From G965207125 sp965207125 (GTDB taxonomy: Bacteria; Pseudomonadota; Alphaproteobacteria; Puniceispirillales; UBA1172), in the NCBI GenBank assembly GCA_965207125.1, contig OZ242263.1, forward strand, positions 1,364,001 to 1,428,000: a DNA stretch of 64,000 nt, in the 5' to 3' direction. The position numbers were made by a program, and so were the translations under genes. A model generated the notes under the pieces. That model was not told where the DNA came from. It saw nothing but the letters and a program-made list of their open reading frames with translations, and did not search any database. Positions 27,799 through 37,220 of this stretch are shown here, piece by piece. Numbering within the stretch: position 1 is the stretch's first letter; every line of letters begins with the position of its first letter.

Positions 27799-29214
27799 AT
27801 GGGTAAAACAATGAAAACGGATCTGGTAATCATCGGTGCAGGACCAGGGGGCTATGTTGCGGCTATTCGTGCGGCGCAACTCGGCATGGTTGTTACTGTC
27901 ATCGAGGCACGCAAAACCCTCGGTGGAACATGCCTTAATGTCGGATGTATTCCCTCAAAAGCCTTGCTTGATGCCTCGGAAAAATATGTCTCTGTCGCCG
28001 AAGGTGATTTTGCTAACCTCGGCATCACCACGCCTAAGCCCAAACTCAATCTTACCAAGATGATGGCGGCCAAAGATTCTGTTGTTAAGGGGTTAACGGG
28101 GGGCATCGATTTATTGTTCAGCAAAAACAAAATCACGCGCATTATCGGCACCGCTACCATTCCTTCGGCCGGAAAGGTTCTGGTGCGGCAGGATGATGGT
28201 GATGAGACCGAAATTACCGCTGAAAGAATTCTGATTGCCACCGGCTCAGAAGTCACCCCGCTTAACGGGGTGCCGATCGATGAGAAAAAAATCGTCTCAT
28301 CGACTGGCGCGCTGGCCCTCACTGGAGTGCCTAAAAAACTGATTGTGATCGGGGCCGGCTATATTGGACTCGAAATGGCAGCGGTCTGGAGACGGCTTGG
28401 CTCCGAGGTCGAAGTTGTTGAATATCTACCGCGAATCTTGCCGGGGATGGACGCCGAGGTTGCTGATAAATTCAAAAAAATCATCGAGAAAACAGGCATT
28501 TCTTTTCGTCTCGATACCGCTGTTATCAGTGCTAAAGCCAATAAATCAGGTGTAGTCGTAGATATCGAAGTCGCTAAAGGTGGTGATAAACAAAAACTGA
28601 CCGCCGATGTTGTTCTGGTGGCTATCGGAAGGCGTCCTTATACCGAAGGCCTTGGACTCTCGCAGCTTGGCGTATCTCTGGATAACCGTGGACGAATCAT
28701 CGTAGATGAGGATTTTGAAACGTCAGTTCCCGGTATATTTGCCATCGGCGACGTAATTCCCGGCCCGATGCTCGCGCATAAGGCCGAAGAAGACGGCGTG
28801 GCCGCGGTTGAGATCATGGCGGGAGTTGCCGGGCATGTTGATTACGGGTTAGTACCGGGGATTGTCTATACCGACCCCGAAGTCGCCACCATCGGGCAGA
28901 CCGAAGAACAACTAACCGAAGCAGGGATCGATTATAATAAAGGTGTCTTTCCCTTTTTGGCCAATAGCCGCGCTCGGGCAACGGGGCATAGCGAAGGTTT
29001 TGTTAAAATCCTCGCCGAGAAAGCGACTGACCGCGTGCTTGGCGTTCATATCATCGGTCATGAGGCTGGAGGTATGATTCATGAGTGTGCGATCGCTATG
29101 GCGTTTGCCGCGTCCTCCGAAGATATTGCCCGGGTCTGTCATGGACATCCGACCATGAATGAAGCGGTCAAGGAAGCCGCTCTGGCTGTCGATCGGCGTG
29201 CGATTCATATCTGA
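27799..29214 (+). CDS. lpd: Dihydrolipoyl dehydrogenase
   Basis: FAD-dependent E3 subunit that reoxidises lipoamide. FAD loop IGAGPGGYVAA is near the N-terminus. The redox disulfide is in GGTCLNVGCIPSKALL and the catalytic histidine in GHPTMNEAVKEA. ATG 27799 begins one base after the sucB stop; ATG 27811 is an alternative. Placement directly after sucAB assigns it to the 2-oxoglutarate complex. Confidence 0.96.
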   Translation: MGKTMKTDLVIIGAGPGGYVAAIRAAQLGMVVTVIEARKTLGGTCLNVGCIPSKALLDASEKYVSVAEGDFANLGITTPKPKLNLTKMMAAKDSVVKGLTGGIDLLFSKNKITRIIGTATIPSAGKVLVRQDDGDETEITAERILIATGSEVTPLNGVPIDEKKIVSSTGALALTGVPKKLIVIGAGYIGLEMAAVWRRLGSEVEVVEYLPRILPGMDAEVADKFKKIIEKTGISFRLDTAVISAKANKSGVVVDIEVAKGGDKQKLTADVVLVAIGRRPYTEGLGLSQLGVSLDNRGRIIVDEDFETSVPGIFAIGDVIPGPMLAHKAEEDGVAAVEIMAGVAGHVDYGLVPGIVYTDPEVATIGQTEEQLTEAGIDYNKGVFPFLANSRARATGHSEGFVKILAEKATDRVLGVHIIGHEAGGMIHECAIAMAFAASSEDIARVCHGHPTMNEAVKEAALAVDRRAIHI

Positions 29215-29224
29215 TTATTGACGA

Positions 29225-29572
29225 TCAAACATGGACGTTCATCGATGAAAATCCGACAATCAACACCACTCCACCGATAATCATTCCAATACCGATTAGC
29301 GCCGCAAGATCAGGCTTTTCCCCAAAAATAAAAATAGCCGCGATGAGAATAAGCGCGGTTCCTAGACCTGACCAGAAAGCGTAGGTCACGGCCACAGGCA
29401 GATACCGCATTACCAACACCAACATATAAAAAGACGCCGCATAAGCAAAAAAGACTATCAGAGATGGTACGAGCACTGTGAATTCACGCGATGATTTGAG
29501 TGAAACTGTGCCGATGGTTTCCAGCGTAATCGCTAGAACCAACCAGAGCCAAGTGATTAATGGAATGGACAT
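29225..29572 (-). CDS. Small multidrug resistance (SMR) family transporter
   Basis: Four-helix inner-membrane proton antiporter or guanidinium exporter of the DMT/SMR family. The essential membrane Glu is E18 (ITLETIGTVSLK), and helix 3 holds YLPVAVTYAFWSGLGTALI, the classic SMR signature. Length (115 aa) is typical. Whether it belongs to the drug (EmrE/QacE) or guanidinium (Gdx) branch cannot be decided here. It ends ten bases from the convergent lpd stop. Confidence 0.9.
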   Translation of the reverse strand: MSIPLITWLWLVLAITLETIGTVSLKSSREFTVLVPSLIVFFAYAASFYMLVLVMRYLPVAVTYAFWSGLGTALILIAAIFIFGEKPDLAALIGIGMIIGGVVLIVGFSSMNVHV

Positions 29573-29589
29573 AAGTGGCTTTCCTTTCG

Positions 29590-30495
29590 CTAGAGGGTTT
29601 TTCGTGTTGTGCGACCGCGAGGATGAGTCGCTGAGTGAATTCCGACCAGAGCTTCATCATCGACGCTGGTGTAGCGTTGAGTTGTTGTTAGGCTCGCGTG
29701 ACCGAGCAATGCTTGAATCGCACGTAGGTCGCCGCCGCCCGCCAGCAAATGTGTCGCGAAAGCATGGCGCAACGCATGAGGTGTCGTATGCGGATCAAGT
29801 CCAAGTGCGTAGCGTAGTTTTTCCACAAGACGCTGAACCGCACGTGAGTTTTGCCCTCCGCCCCGATTAGCGATGAAAAGTGGTGCTTCAGGAGACGCAT
29901 CGCCGGGCGAGGCCGCAAGCCAGACATCAATAGCCTCACGCACCACATCGAGAACTGGCACGTCGCGCGTCTTGCTACCTTTGCCGGTAACCCGTAGCCA
30001 TTCGCCAAGAGGCGCATCACCCCGCTTTAATGATAACGCCTCAGAAATCCGCAAGCCCGTACCGTAAATCAGTGTCAGAATCGCCACATCTCGGGAGCGC
30101 ATCCATGATGGCTGGTTGATCTGATCAATCGCCTTGATCAGGCGTGCTGCGTCAACTGGGGTTACGCTTTTCGGTAATGGCGGCTTGACCCGCGGCGATT
30201 TAAGCATCGAGATATCGACTTCGTCAAAAAATTTTCTCTGACACGAAAAGCGATAAAACCCGCGAATCGATGAAAGGCATCGTGCGATGCTGGTGGTTGC
30301 CATATCTCGATCATTCATCTCAGCCAGAAAAGCACGGCAATCCTGACGGCTGATTGCGTCTGTTTCAGTTTGACGTTTTGCTAAAAAATCAAGCCAGTAT
30401 GTTACATCATGCGCGTAGGCCGTGAGGGTTTTTTCAGAATAACGCCTCTCACGCCTAAGCCAATCCAGCCAAGATTGATACGCCCCCCCGTTCAT
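29590..30495 (-). CDS. xerC: Tyrosine recombinase XerC
   Basis: Site-specific recombinase resolving chromosome dimers at dif with XerD. An N-terminal SAM-like core-binding domain is followed by the catalytic domain with R in GTGLRISEAL, HALRHAFATHLL, GHASLTTTQRY, and the nucleophile Tyr in TQRYTSV. XerC rather than XerD is suggested by coupling to the DUF484 gene, an arrangement also known in E. coli. The ATG overlaps the upstream stop. Confidence 0.9.
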   Translation of the reverse strand: MNGGAYQSWLDWLRRERRYSEKTLTAYAHDVTYWLDFLAKRQTETDAISRQDCRAFLAEMNDRDMATTSIARCLSSIRGFYRFSCQRKFFDEVDISMLKSPRVKPPLPKSVTPVDAARLIKAIDQINQPSWMRSRDVAILTLIYGTGLRISEALSLKRGDAPLGEWLRVTGKGSKTRDVPVLDVVREAIDVWLAASPGDASPEAPLFIANRGGGQNSRAVQRLVEKLRYALGLDPHTTPHALRHAFATHLLAGGGDLRAIQALLGHASLTTTQRYTSVDDEALVGIHSATHPRGRTTRKTL

Positions 30496-31073
30496 GGGTC
30501 ATCACGTGCTGCGAGTACGATCCCGATCATTGCTGCGAGAAAATCGAGCAAATCCGTCTCTTGTGAAGCGATAAAGCTTGATGTGGTCTTACCGCATAAC
30601 ATCAGCAATAAGGCCTCACCGCCAAAAGGCAAATCCTCGGGCAATCGCGCGAGCGCCATGCTGGGCGGTAGGGTTTTAATCCCGCTCGCAGCGAAGAGTG
30701 GGGCGTGATGTGCAAGAGGTGCGCCCAGAAAAAAGCCTGTTTTATCGCAGGCTGATGAGATATCACGCCTATCGGCTGTCGCTATTCCATCCATTGCAGA
30801 AACCTCGCTGCTCGATGGGGCGAACAAGCGCGCCGCCGCGATATCGAGAATAGCCGGAAAATGTTCGCTTACCACAGTGCAGATTTCAGCGGGCGAGGTA
30901 GCGGCCGCTAGCAAAAGCGCTGCGTGATGCGTTCGGGTCAACGCGTCCTGATTAGCCGTTGAGATATCCCGTATCTGGTCATGCCGGAGTTTTATCGCGC
31001 GAAGTGATTTTTGCGCTTTTAACGTCAAGATATGACTAAGATCAATGATCTTTCCTTGTTTGTCGTTAGCCAT
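30492..31073 (-). CDS. DUF484 family protein
   Basis: Cytosolic protein of unknown role, possibly GAF-like. The N-terminal helix (LSHILTLKAQKSLRAIKLRHDQIRDI) and the following AAARLFAPSS region fit DUF484. An upstream TTG at 31118 would overlap the transaldolase gene by 31 bases; the ATG at 31073 gives 193 aa and no overlap, so it was preferred. It overlaps xerC by four bases. Confidence 0.8.
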   Translation of the reverse strand: MANDKQGKIIDLSHILTLKAQKSLRAIKLRHDQIRDISTANQDALTRTHHAALLLAAATSPAEICTVVSEHFPAILDIAAARLFAPSSSEVSAMDGIATADRRDISSACDKTGFFLGAPLAHHAPLFAASGIKTLPPSMALARLPEDLPFGGEALLLMLCGKTTSSFIASQETDLLDFLAAMIGIVLAARDDP

Positions 31074-31087
31074 AATACGCGATCCCG

Positions 31088-31744
31088 CTATAGAATCGAT
31101 TGTTTGGTTTTTTCCCAATCGGCCAGAAACGCTTCGAGTCCCTGATCGGTCAATGGATGCTTGAACATCGCCTTGATCACCGCCGGCGGGACAGTAACCG
31201 CATCCGCCCCGATTAATGCGGCGTCAACAATATGCTGAACGCCGCGAACGGACGCCACCAAAACCTCAGTTTCCATAGCGTAATTGCCATAGATGGTAAC
31301 GATCTCTTCTATTAGCGTCATTCCATCCGCCCCTATATCGTCAAGTCTACCCACGAAAGGTGAGATAAAACTAGCGCCGGCCTTTGCCGCCAGCAATGCT
31401 TGCGCCGCCGAAAAGCATAAAGTGACATTGACCTTGATGCCGCCTGAGGCTAATTCTCCGCAAGCGCGTAAACCCGCCTCAGTCAAAGGCACTTTCACCA
31501 CTACATTATCTGCAATTCTGGCAAGTTTTTCGCCTTCGGCAATCATGCCGTTTACCTCAGTCGCTGTCACTTCGGCGCTGACCGGCCCTAGTCTCACGAT
31601 ATCGCAAATTACCGCGATTACGTATTCAATTTTCTCGCCAGATTTGGCGATAAGCGATGGGTTGGTGGTTACTCCATCAACCAAACCGCTCTTGGCTAAT
31701 TCCTTGATCGCCTTGGTATCGGCGGTGTCGACAAACAGTTTCAT
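31088..31744 (-). CDS. tal: Transaldolase / fructose-6-phosphate aldolase (short type)
   Basis: Short TalC/MipB-type class I aldolase. The N-terminal MKLFVDTADTKAIKEL, the GVTTNPSLIAKSG loop, and the Schiff-base lysine in GIKVNVTLCFS are all visible. Length (218 aa) is that of the decameric transaldolase/FSA group; sequence alone does not separate transaldolase from fructose-6-phosphate aldolase activity. It probably leads the tal-DUF484-xerC unit and is divergent from priA. Confidence 0.9.
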   Translation of the reverse strand: MKLFVDTADTKAIKELAKSGLVDGVTTNPSLIAKSGEKIEYVIAVICDIVRLGPVSAEVTATEVNGMIAEGEKLARIADNVVVKVPLTEAGLRACGELASGGIKVNVTLCFSAAQALLAAKAGASFISPFVGRLDDIGADGMTLIEEIVTIYGNYAMETEVLVASVRGVQHIVDAALIGADAVTVPPAVIKAMFKHPLTDQGLEAFLADWEKTKQSIL

Positions 31745-31843
31745 GGCATAATCCTATATCTTATAGTCATAATGTTGCGCTTGCCGCTATACTAGTTGAT
31801 ATGCGCATAAAGCACCAGATCAGAGTGTCAGAGCAGGAGAAAA

Positions 31844-34090
31844 ATGGCAACGCAAAAACCCGCGAGCACAAAAACCCTTATCGCCAACCAAAACCGGATC
31901 AAAGTAATGCCGATGACGGCGTTACCACATCACGATGGGTGTCTTGATTATCTAGCGGATGAAGCTGGATTACCGCCAGGACTGCTAGTTATAGCGCCGC
32001 TTGGCAAGCGCGAGGTCATGGCGATGGTGGTGGGCAAGGCGACTGGCGAGAACGTGATCGCCGCCTCAAAACTCAAAAAAATCACCATCCCCCAAGATCG
32101 ATTCTGCCTGAATGAAACTATGCGGCGGTTTATCACCTGGGTCGCGGGATGGTATATGCAGCCGGTTGGCATGGTGCTGAAAATGGTGGTGGCGATCTCG
32201 CTGGACGCAGCTCCAGCGCCCTCGCGCGCGGTTGCTTATCGCGTAGCGGTCACACCAGACGCATCTGGCACGGCTAGGCTAACCGCGAAACGGCGACAGG
32301 TATTAGAGTCCATCAGCAATATGCCGCCTCAAACCGCCGCTTCAATCAAGGAACTCACTGGTGTGAGCGCCTCCACGCTGAAGGCAATGGTTTTGGCAAA
32401 ATTGCTTGAGAAAATCACTTTGCCGCCACCTGCCTTACCCTCACCTGACCCGAATTTCGGTGATAGAATTCGTCTGACCGAGGAGCAAAATCGAGCGGCC
32501 GAGCAGCTGATCTCATCAATTAAAACCGGCGAATACGCGCCGTTTCTGCTCGATGGCGTCACGGGGTCGGGCAAGACGGAAGTTTATTTTGATGCGATCG
32601 CTGAAACCTTGCGCCAAGGCAAACAAGCGTTGGTTTTATTGCCTGAAATTGCCTTGTCTCCTTTGGCTGAGAAGCGTTTTCGGGCGCGTTTCGGCGTCTC
32701 TCCTCTGATCTGGCATTCATCGGTCAGTCTTGCTCAAAAACGTCGCATCTGGCGTGAGGCGATCAGTGGTAAGCCTCTGGTGGTGATCGGCGCGAGATCA
32801 GCGCTTTTTCTACCTTTCGCCAATCTTGGGCTGATCGCGGTTGATGAGGAACATGATCAGAGTTATCGTCAAGATGAGGGGGTGCGTTATCACGCAAGAG
32901 ATATGGCGGTGGTGCGGGCGCGGCTCGAGAACATAACCTTGGTGCTTGCTTCTGCCACACCGTCGCTTGAAACTATGGTGAATGCCGAGCGGGGACGGTA
33001 TCAGACGCTCAACTTGCCACAGCGAATCGGGCAAGCCGTTATGCCACAAATCACCCTAATTTCTATTGCTGAGTCGCCGCCGAAACGCCGCCACTGGTTA
33101 ACGCCGCCATTGATTACCGCTCTTGAAGCAACCTTACGTCATGGTAACCAAGCATTGCTGTTTCTTAATCGCCGTGGCTACGCACCTATGTCGCTTTGCC
33201 GCGCTTGCCACCACAAGATCAGCTGTCCAAATTGCTCAGCGTGGCTAGTAACGCATAAAAGTGTAGGGTTTTTGCGCTGCCATCATTGCGGCCACGCCAG
33301 TCGCTATCCTGACCAATGTGCAAACTGCTCCGCCAAAGATACGATCGTGGCTTGTGGCCCTGGCGTTGAAAGACTGGCTGAAGAGGTGAGTGAAACCTTT
33401 CCCGATGCACGGCAAGCCATTTTCTCAAGTGATGTGATTACCACTCCGAGCCAAGCTGAAATTTTTACCGAATCGGTGCTTAACCAAGAGATCGATATCA
33501 TTATTGGTACGCAGATGATCGCTAAAGGACATCATTTTCCTCATCTCGAACTAGTCGGGGTGATTGATGCTGATCTGGGGCTTGCCGGCGGTGATTTGAG
33601 GGCAGCGGAGCAAACTTGGCAGCTTTTAACCCAAGTCGCAGGGCGCGCCGGACGCGCTGAAACACCCGGCAAAGTTCTGCTGCAAACCGCTATACCAACC
33701 TCGCCGGTGCTGAAAACGCTAGCGGTAGGTGACCGGGATGGCTTTACCCAACTGGAGATTAACGCTCGGTCTGAGGCAGGATTGCCACCTTTTGGACGGC
33801 TTGCGGCGGTGATTCTCGCCGGCCCAAGGGAAGATAAAGTCATCGCCGTTGCTCAAAGCTTAGCGCGCCACTGGCAACCCTACCAAGATGTTACCTTCCT
33901 AGGCCCTGCACCAGCACCGATCTCAAAATTGCGTGGTAAATACAGGATTCGCTTTCTCATCAAGGCCCCGCGCGAAGTTAATTTGCAGTTGATCATCAAA
34001 AATTGGCTTGCGCCTACGTTTGGTAGGAAGACCGTGATACCGTCATCTATTGACTGTCATATCGATATAGATCCCACGAGTTTTTTATAA
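31844..34090 (+). CDS. priA: Primosomal protein N' (replication restart helicase PriA)
   Basis: 3'-5' helicase that reloads the replisome at stalled forks. Walker A DGVTGSGKTEVYF is near residue 240, with VDEEHDQSY as Walker B. A zinc-binding insertion has eight cysteines beginning CRACHHKISCPNC and ending CANC. The C-terminal helicase domain has GTQMIAKGHHFP and QVAGRAGRAE. Length is 748 aa. Located between tal and atpH, as in many alphaproteobacteria. Confidence 0.95.
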   Translation: MATQKPASTKTLIANQNRIKVMPMTALPHHDGCLDYLADEAGLPPGLLVIAPLGKREVMAMVVGKATGENVIAASKLKKITIPQDRFCLNETMRRFITWVAGWYMQPVGMVLKMVVAISLDAAPAPSRAVAYRVAVTPDASGTARLTAKRRQVLESISNMPPQTAASIKELTGVSASTLKAMVLAKLLEKITLPPPALPSPDPNFGDRIRLTEEQNRAAEQLISSIKTGEYAPFLLDGVTGSGKTEVYFDAIAETLRQGKQALVLLPEIALSPLAEKRFRARFGVSPLIWHSSVSLAQKRRIWREAISGKPLVVIGARSALFLPFANLGLIAVDEEHDQSYRQDEGVRYHARDMAVVRARLENITLVLASATPSLETMVNAERGRYQTLNLPQRIGQAVMPQITLISIAESPPKRRHWLTPPLITALEATLRHGNQALLFLNRRGYAPMSLCRACHHKISCPNCSAWLVTHKSVGFLRCHHCGHASRYPDQCANCSAKDTIVACGPGVERLAEEVSETFPDARQAIFSSDVITTPSQAEIFTESVLNQEIDIIIGTQMIAKGHHFPHLELVGVIDADLGLAGGDLRAAEQTWQLLTQVAGRAGRAETPGKVLLQTAIPTSPVLKTLAVGDRDGFTQLEINARSEAGLPPFGRLAAVILAGPREDKVIAVAQSLARHWQPYQDVTFLGPAPAPISKLRGKYRIRFLIKAPREVNLQLIIKNWLAPTFGRKTVIPSSIDCHIDIDPTSFL

Positions 34091-34121
34091 CTGTCGCACT
34101 TGCTTTGCCGCACCGAATATG

Positions 34122-34145
34122 CTAGCAAACTTCAGCGCTTGCTAG
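34122..34145. promoter_or_regulatory. Inverted repeat upstream of atpH
   Basis: Perfect 7-bp arms CTAGCAA and TTGCTAG are separated by ten bases, about 30 bases before the atpH start and upstream of its GGAGGAG ribosome-binding site. It could be an mRNA hairpin or an operator. No T-run follows, so it is not a terminator of priA. Confidence 0.35.
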
Positions 34146-34175
34146 GCAGAGCAGCGCGTGGAGGAGTAGATACTG

Positions 34176-34727
34176 ATGATCGTTCAGACGGTGCTTGCAA
34201 GACGCTATGCGAACGCACTTTTCACCCTTGCTGATGAGCAAGGCAAGGTGGATGTGATTGCACGCGAACTGACTGATCTTAATAAGATGATCGCGTCATC
34301 CCCTGAATTACGGCGCCTTGTTCATGCGCAAGCTCTGAGAAGCCGCATCCAGAGTGCTGCAATGCTGAAAATTCTCGAAAAATCTTCAGCGGACGCGCTA
34401 ACAAGCCAATTTGTCGGTGCGCTTTGTCGTAATCGACGCTTGAATGCTTTGCCGCAAATTATCACTGTGTTTCTCGCTGATCTTGCTGAAAGGCGCGGTG
34501 AAGTCGCCGCTGAAATTATCTCGGCGATCCCACTTAAACCTGCACATGAGGCGGGAATTATCGATGCGGTTTCCCATATTACTAAGAGCGATAAAATCAC
34601 GCTAACCACGGATGTCGATCCATCCTTGATCGGCGGACTTGTTCTACGAATTGGCTCACGCCTGATTGATACATCGCTTAAAACGAAACTTAACCGGCTT
34701 GAGGCCGCAATGAAGGGTGTTGGATAA
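34176..34727 (+). CDS. atpH: ATP synthase F1 subunit delta
   Basis: Peripheral-stalk subunit joining F1 to subunit b. The family ARRYANALFTLADEQGK start and the C-terminal IGGLVLRIGSRLIDTSLKTKLNRL segment are clear. Length is 183 aa. First gene of an F1-only operon; genes for F0 (a, b, c) are elsewhere, as usual in alphaproteobacteria. Its stop overlaps the atpA start. Confidence 0.95.
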   Translation: MIVQTVLARRYANALFTLADEQGKVDVIARELTDLNKMIASSPELRRLVHAQALRSRIQSAAMLKILEKSSADALTSQFVGALCRNRRLNALPQIITVFLADLAERRGEVAAEIISAIPLKPAHEAGIIDAVSHITKSDKITLTTDVDPSLIGGLVLRIGSRLIDTSLKTKLNRLEAAMKGVG

Positions 34728-36262
34728 TGGATATTAGAGCTGCTGAAATTTCAGAGATCCTCAAAGAACAAATAGCTAATTTTGGCAGTGATGCCGATGT
34801 CGCTGAAGTTGGACGCGTGTTGTCAGTCGGAGATGGAATCGCCCGTGTCTATGGGTTAGATGATGTTCGCGCCGGTGAGTTGGTCGAGTTTGACGGCGGC
34901 GTAACTGGCATGGCGCTTAACCTTGAACTTGATAATGTCGGGGTGGTGATTTTCGGCAGTGACCGCGCTATTTCTGAAGGAAGCACCGTGCGGCGCAAAA
35001 AAGAAATCGTCAGTGTCTCGACGGGCAAGGGCTTGCTTGGGCGAGTGGTCGATGGACTCGGTAATCCGATAGATGGCAAAGGCGCGATTAAAGATACCGA
35101 AACACGCCGTGTTGAAGTCAAAGCTCCCGGAATTATGCCACGCAAATCGGTTCATGAGCCGATGCAGACTGGCCTTAAAGCAATTGATAGCCTTATTCCC
35201 ATCGGGCGAGGACAACGCGAGTTAATCATCGGCGACCGGCAAACCGGTAAAACTGCCATCGCGGTTGACGCTTTTATTAACCAGAAAGCCGTCAATGACG
35301 CCGCCGGTGATGATGATAGTAAAAAACTCTTTTGCATCTATGTCGCGGTGGGGCAAAAACGATCGACGGTCGCGCAGATCGTCCGCACGCTTGAGGAAAA
35401 CGGCGCGCTGGATTATTCTATTGTCGTCGCCGCTACTGCTTCAGACCCTGCACCTCTTCAGTTTCTCGCCCCTTACACTGCTTGTGCCATGGGTGAGTAC
35501 TTCCGCGATAACGGCATGCATGCGGTGATTGTTTATGATGATCTATCAAAACAGGCGGTGGCGTATCGCCAGATGTCCTTGCTGATGCGGCGTCCTCCCG
35601 GACGCGAGGCTTATCCGGGTGATGTGTTCTATCTCCACTCAAGGTTGCTCGAGCGCGCCGCTAAAATGAACGATGATAACGGTGGGGGGTCTCTGACTGC
35701 ATTGCCGGTGATCGAAACCCAGGGCGGCGATGTTTCGGCCTTTATTCCTACAAATGTTATCTCGATCACGGACGGGCAGATTTTCCTTGAAACCGAACTT
35801 TTCTATCAGGGAATTAGACCTGCGGTTAATGTCGGATTGTCGGTCAGCAGAGTCGGCTCAGCTGCCCAAGTCAAGGCGATGAAACAGGTCGCAGGCTCGA
35901 TCAAACTCGAACTAGCACAATATCGTGAAATGGCGGCTTTTGCTCAATTTGCATCAGATATGGATGCGGCCACTCGTAAATTGCTCGATCGCGGCGCGCG
36001 GCTTACCGAACTTCTCAAACAGCCACAATACACGCCGATGCCGATAGAAGAACAAGTCGTATCCATCTTTGCTGGCGTCAATGGTTATTTAGATACGATT
36101 GCCATTTCTGACGTTGGGCGTTTCGAAACGGGACTACTTGATCATATGCGCGGGGCTGGTGCAAAAGTTCTCAAAACTATCCGTGATGAAAGCGCCATTT
36201 CAGATTCTCTGAAGGAAAAACTCATCGCTGAAGTAGATAGTTTTTCCAAAGCTTTCGCCTGA
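34727..36262 (+). CDS. atpA: ATP synthase F1 subunit alpha
   Basis: Non-catalytic nucleotide-binding F1 subunit. Walker A GDRQTGKTA is near residue 170, the LSKQAVAYRQMSLLMRRPPGREAYPGDVFY block follows, and the arginine-finger region SVSRVGSAAQ is near 370. Length (511 aa) is standard. It overlaps atpH by one base. Confidence 0.97.
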   Translation: MDIRAAEISEILKEQIANFGSDADVAEVGRVLSVGDGIARVYGLDDVRAGELVEFDGGVTGMALNLELDNVGVVIFGSDRAISEGSTVRRKKEIVSVSTGKGLLGRVVDGLGNPIDGKGAIKDTETRRVEVKAPGIMPRKSVHEPMQTGLKAIDSLIPIGRGQRELIIGDRQTGKTAIAVDAFINQKAVNDAAGDDDSKKLFCIYVAVGQKRSTVAQIVRTLEENGALDYSIVVAATASDPAPLQFLAPYTACAMGEYFRDNGMHAVIVYDDLSKQAVAYRQMSLLMRRPPGREAYPGDVFYLHSRLLERAAKMNDDNGGGSLTALPVIETQGGDVSAFIPTNVISITDGQIFLETELFYQGIRPAVNVGLSVSRVGSAAQVKAMKQVAGSIKLELAQYREMAAFAQFASDMDAATRKLLDRGARLTELLKQPQYTPMPIEEQVVSIFAGVNGYLDTIAISDVGRFETGLLDHMRGAGAKVLKTIRDESAISDSLKEKLIAEVDSFSKAFA

Positions 36263-36290
36263 AAGCCACCTGACCTCAGGATAGCGTAAT

Positions 36291-37184
36291 ATGGCTAATC
36301 TCAAAGACCTCAAAAATCGTATCAAAAGCGTTAAATCAACGCAGAAAATCACAGCGGCCATGAAAATGGTCGCCGCAGCCAAATTGCGCCGCGCACAGGA
36401 AAACGCGCTGGCCGCGCGTCCTTATGCGGCAAAAATGATGGCAATGGTGCAGCGGCTAGCCGCCCGGGGCGGATCGACGATGACGCCAATTCTGCTGTCT
36501 GGTGGGAACGAGAAAAAACGGCATTTGCTGGTGGTGGTCTCAGCTGACCGAGGACTTTGTGGTGGTTTTAATACCAATATCATCCGCGCGACCCGCTACG
36601 AGGTGAGGCGTCTGATAGAGAAGGGTGTTGAAGTTGATCTGTTGATGGTCGGACGCAAGGCAACCGATGCACTAAGGCGCGATTTTTCCGACAGGATGAT
36701 CTCATCATTAGAGGGAATTCAAGGCACATCAGTCGCTTTTGCCGATAGCGAAAAAATCAGCACAATGGTCGTGGAGCGGATAGAGAACGGTGAGGCCGAT
36801 TCGTGTTCTATTCTTTATAACCGTTTTATCTCAGCGATTGCGCAGGAGGTTACCGAGGCTTCTCTGGTTCCGGTCGCGCTTCCTGATAATGAAAATGATG
36901 CAGGCAAGAATGCGGGTAAAATCGCCGTCGCCCCTTATGAGTATGAGCCTGATGAAGCATCAGTGCTTGCTGAGGTTCTACCGCGAAACCTTGCGACCCA
37001 GATTCACACCGCAATTCTAGAAAGCGCGGCCGCCGAACTTGCCGCGCGCATGACCGCCATGGATAACGCAACCCGTAACGCTGGCGATCTTATAGACAAT
37101 CTAGTTATGCGGTATAACCGCACAAGACAAGCAGCGATCACAACCGAGCTGATCGAAATCATTTCTGGAGCCGAAGCGCTTTAA
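36291..37184 (+). CDS. atpG: ATP synthase F1 subunit gamma
   Basis: Rotor shaft of F1. The N-terminal coiled helix (LKNRIKSVKSTQKITAAMKMVAAAKLR), the SADRGLCGGFN motif, and the C-terminal AMDNATRNAGDLI helix are all present. Length is 297 aa. It lies between atpA and atpD as expected. Confidence 0.96.
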   Translation: MANLKDLKNRIKSVKSTQKITAAMKMVAAAKLRRAQENALAARPYAAKMMAMVQRLAARGGSTMTPILLSGGNEKKRHLLVVVSADRGLCGGFNTNIIRATRYEVRRLIEKGVEVDLLMVGRKATDALRRDFSDRMISSLEGIQGTSVAFADSEKISTMVVERIENGEADSCSILYNRFISAIAQEVTEASLVPVALPDNENDAGKNAGKIAVAPYEYEPDEASVLAEVLPRNLATQIHTAILESAAAELAARMTAMDNATRNAGDLIDNLVMRYNRTRQAAITTELIEIISGAEAL

Positions 37185-37220
37185 TTACCCTTTAACATCC
37201 TGAATCTGGAGCAACTAATC

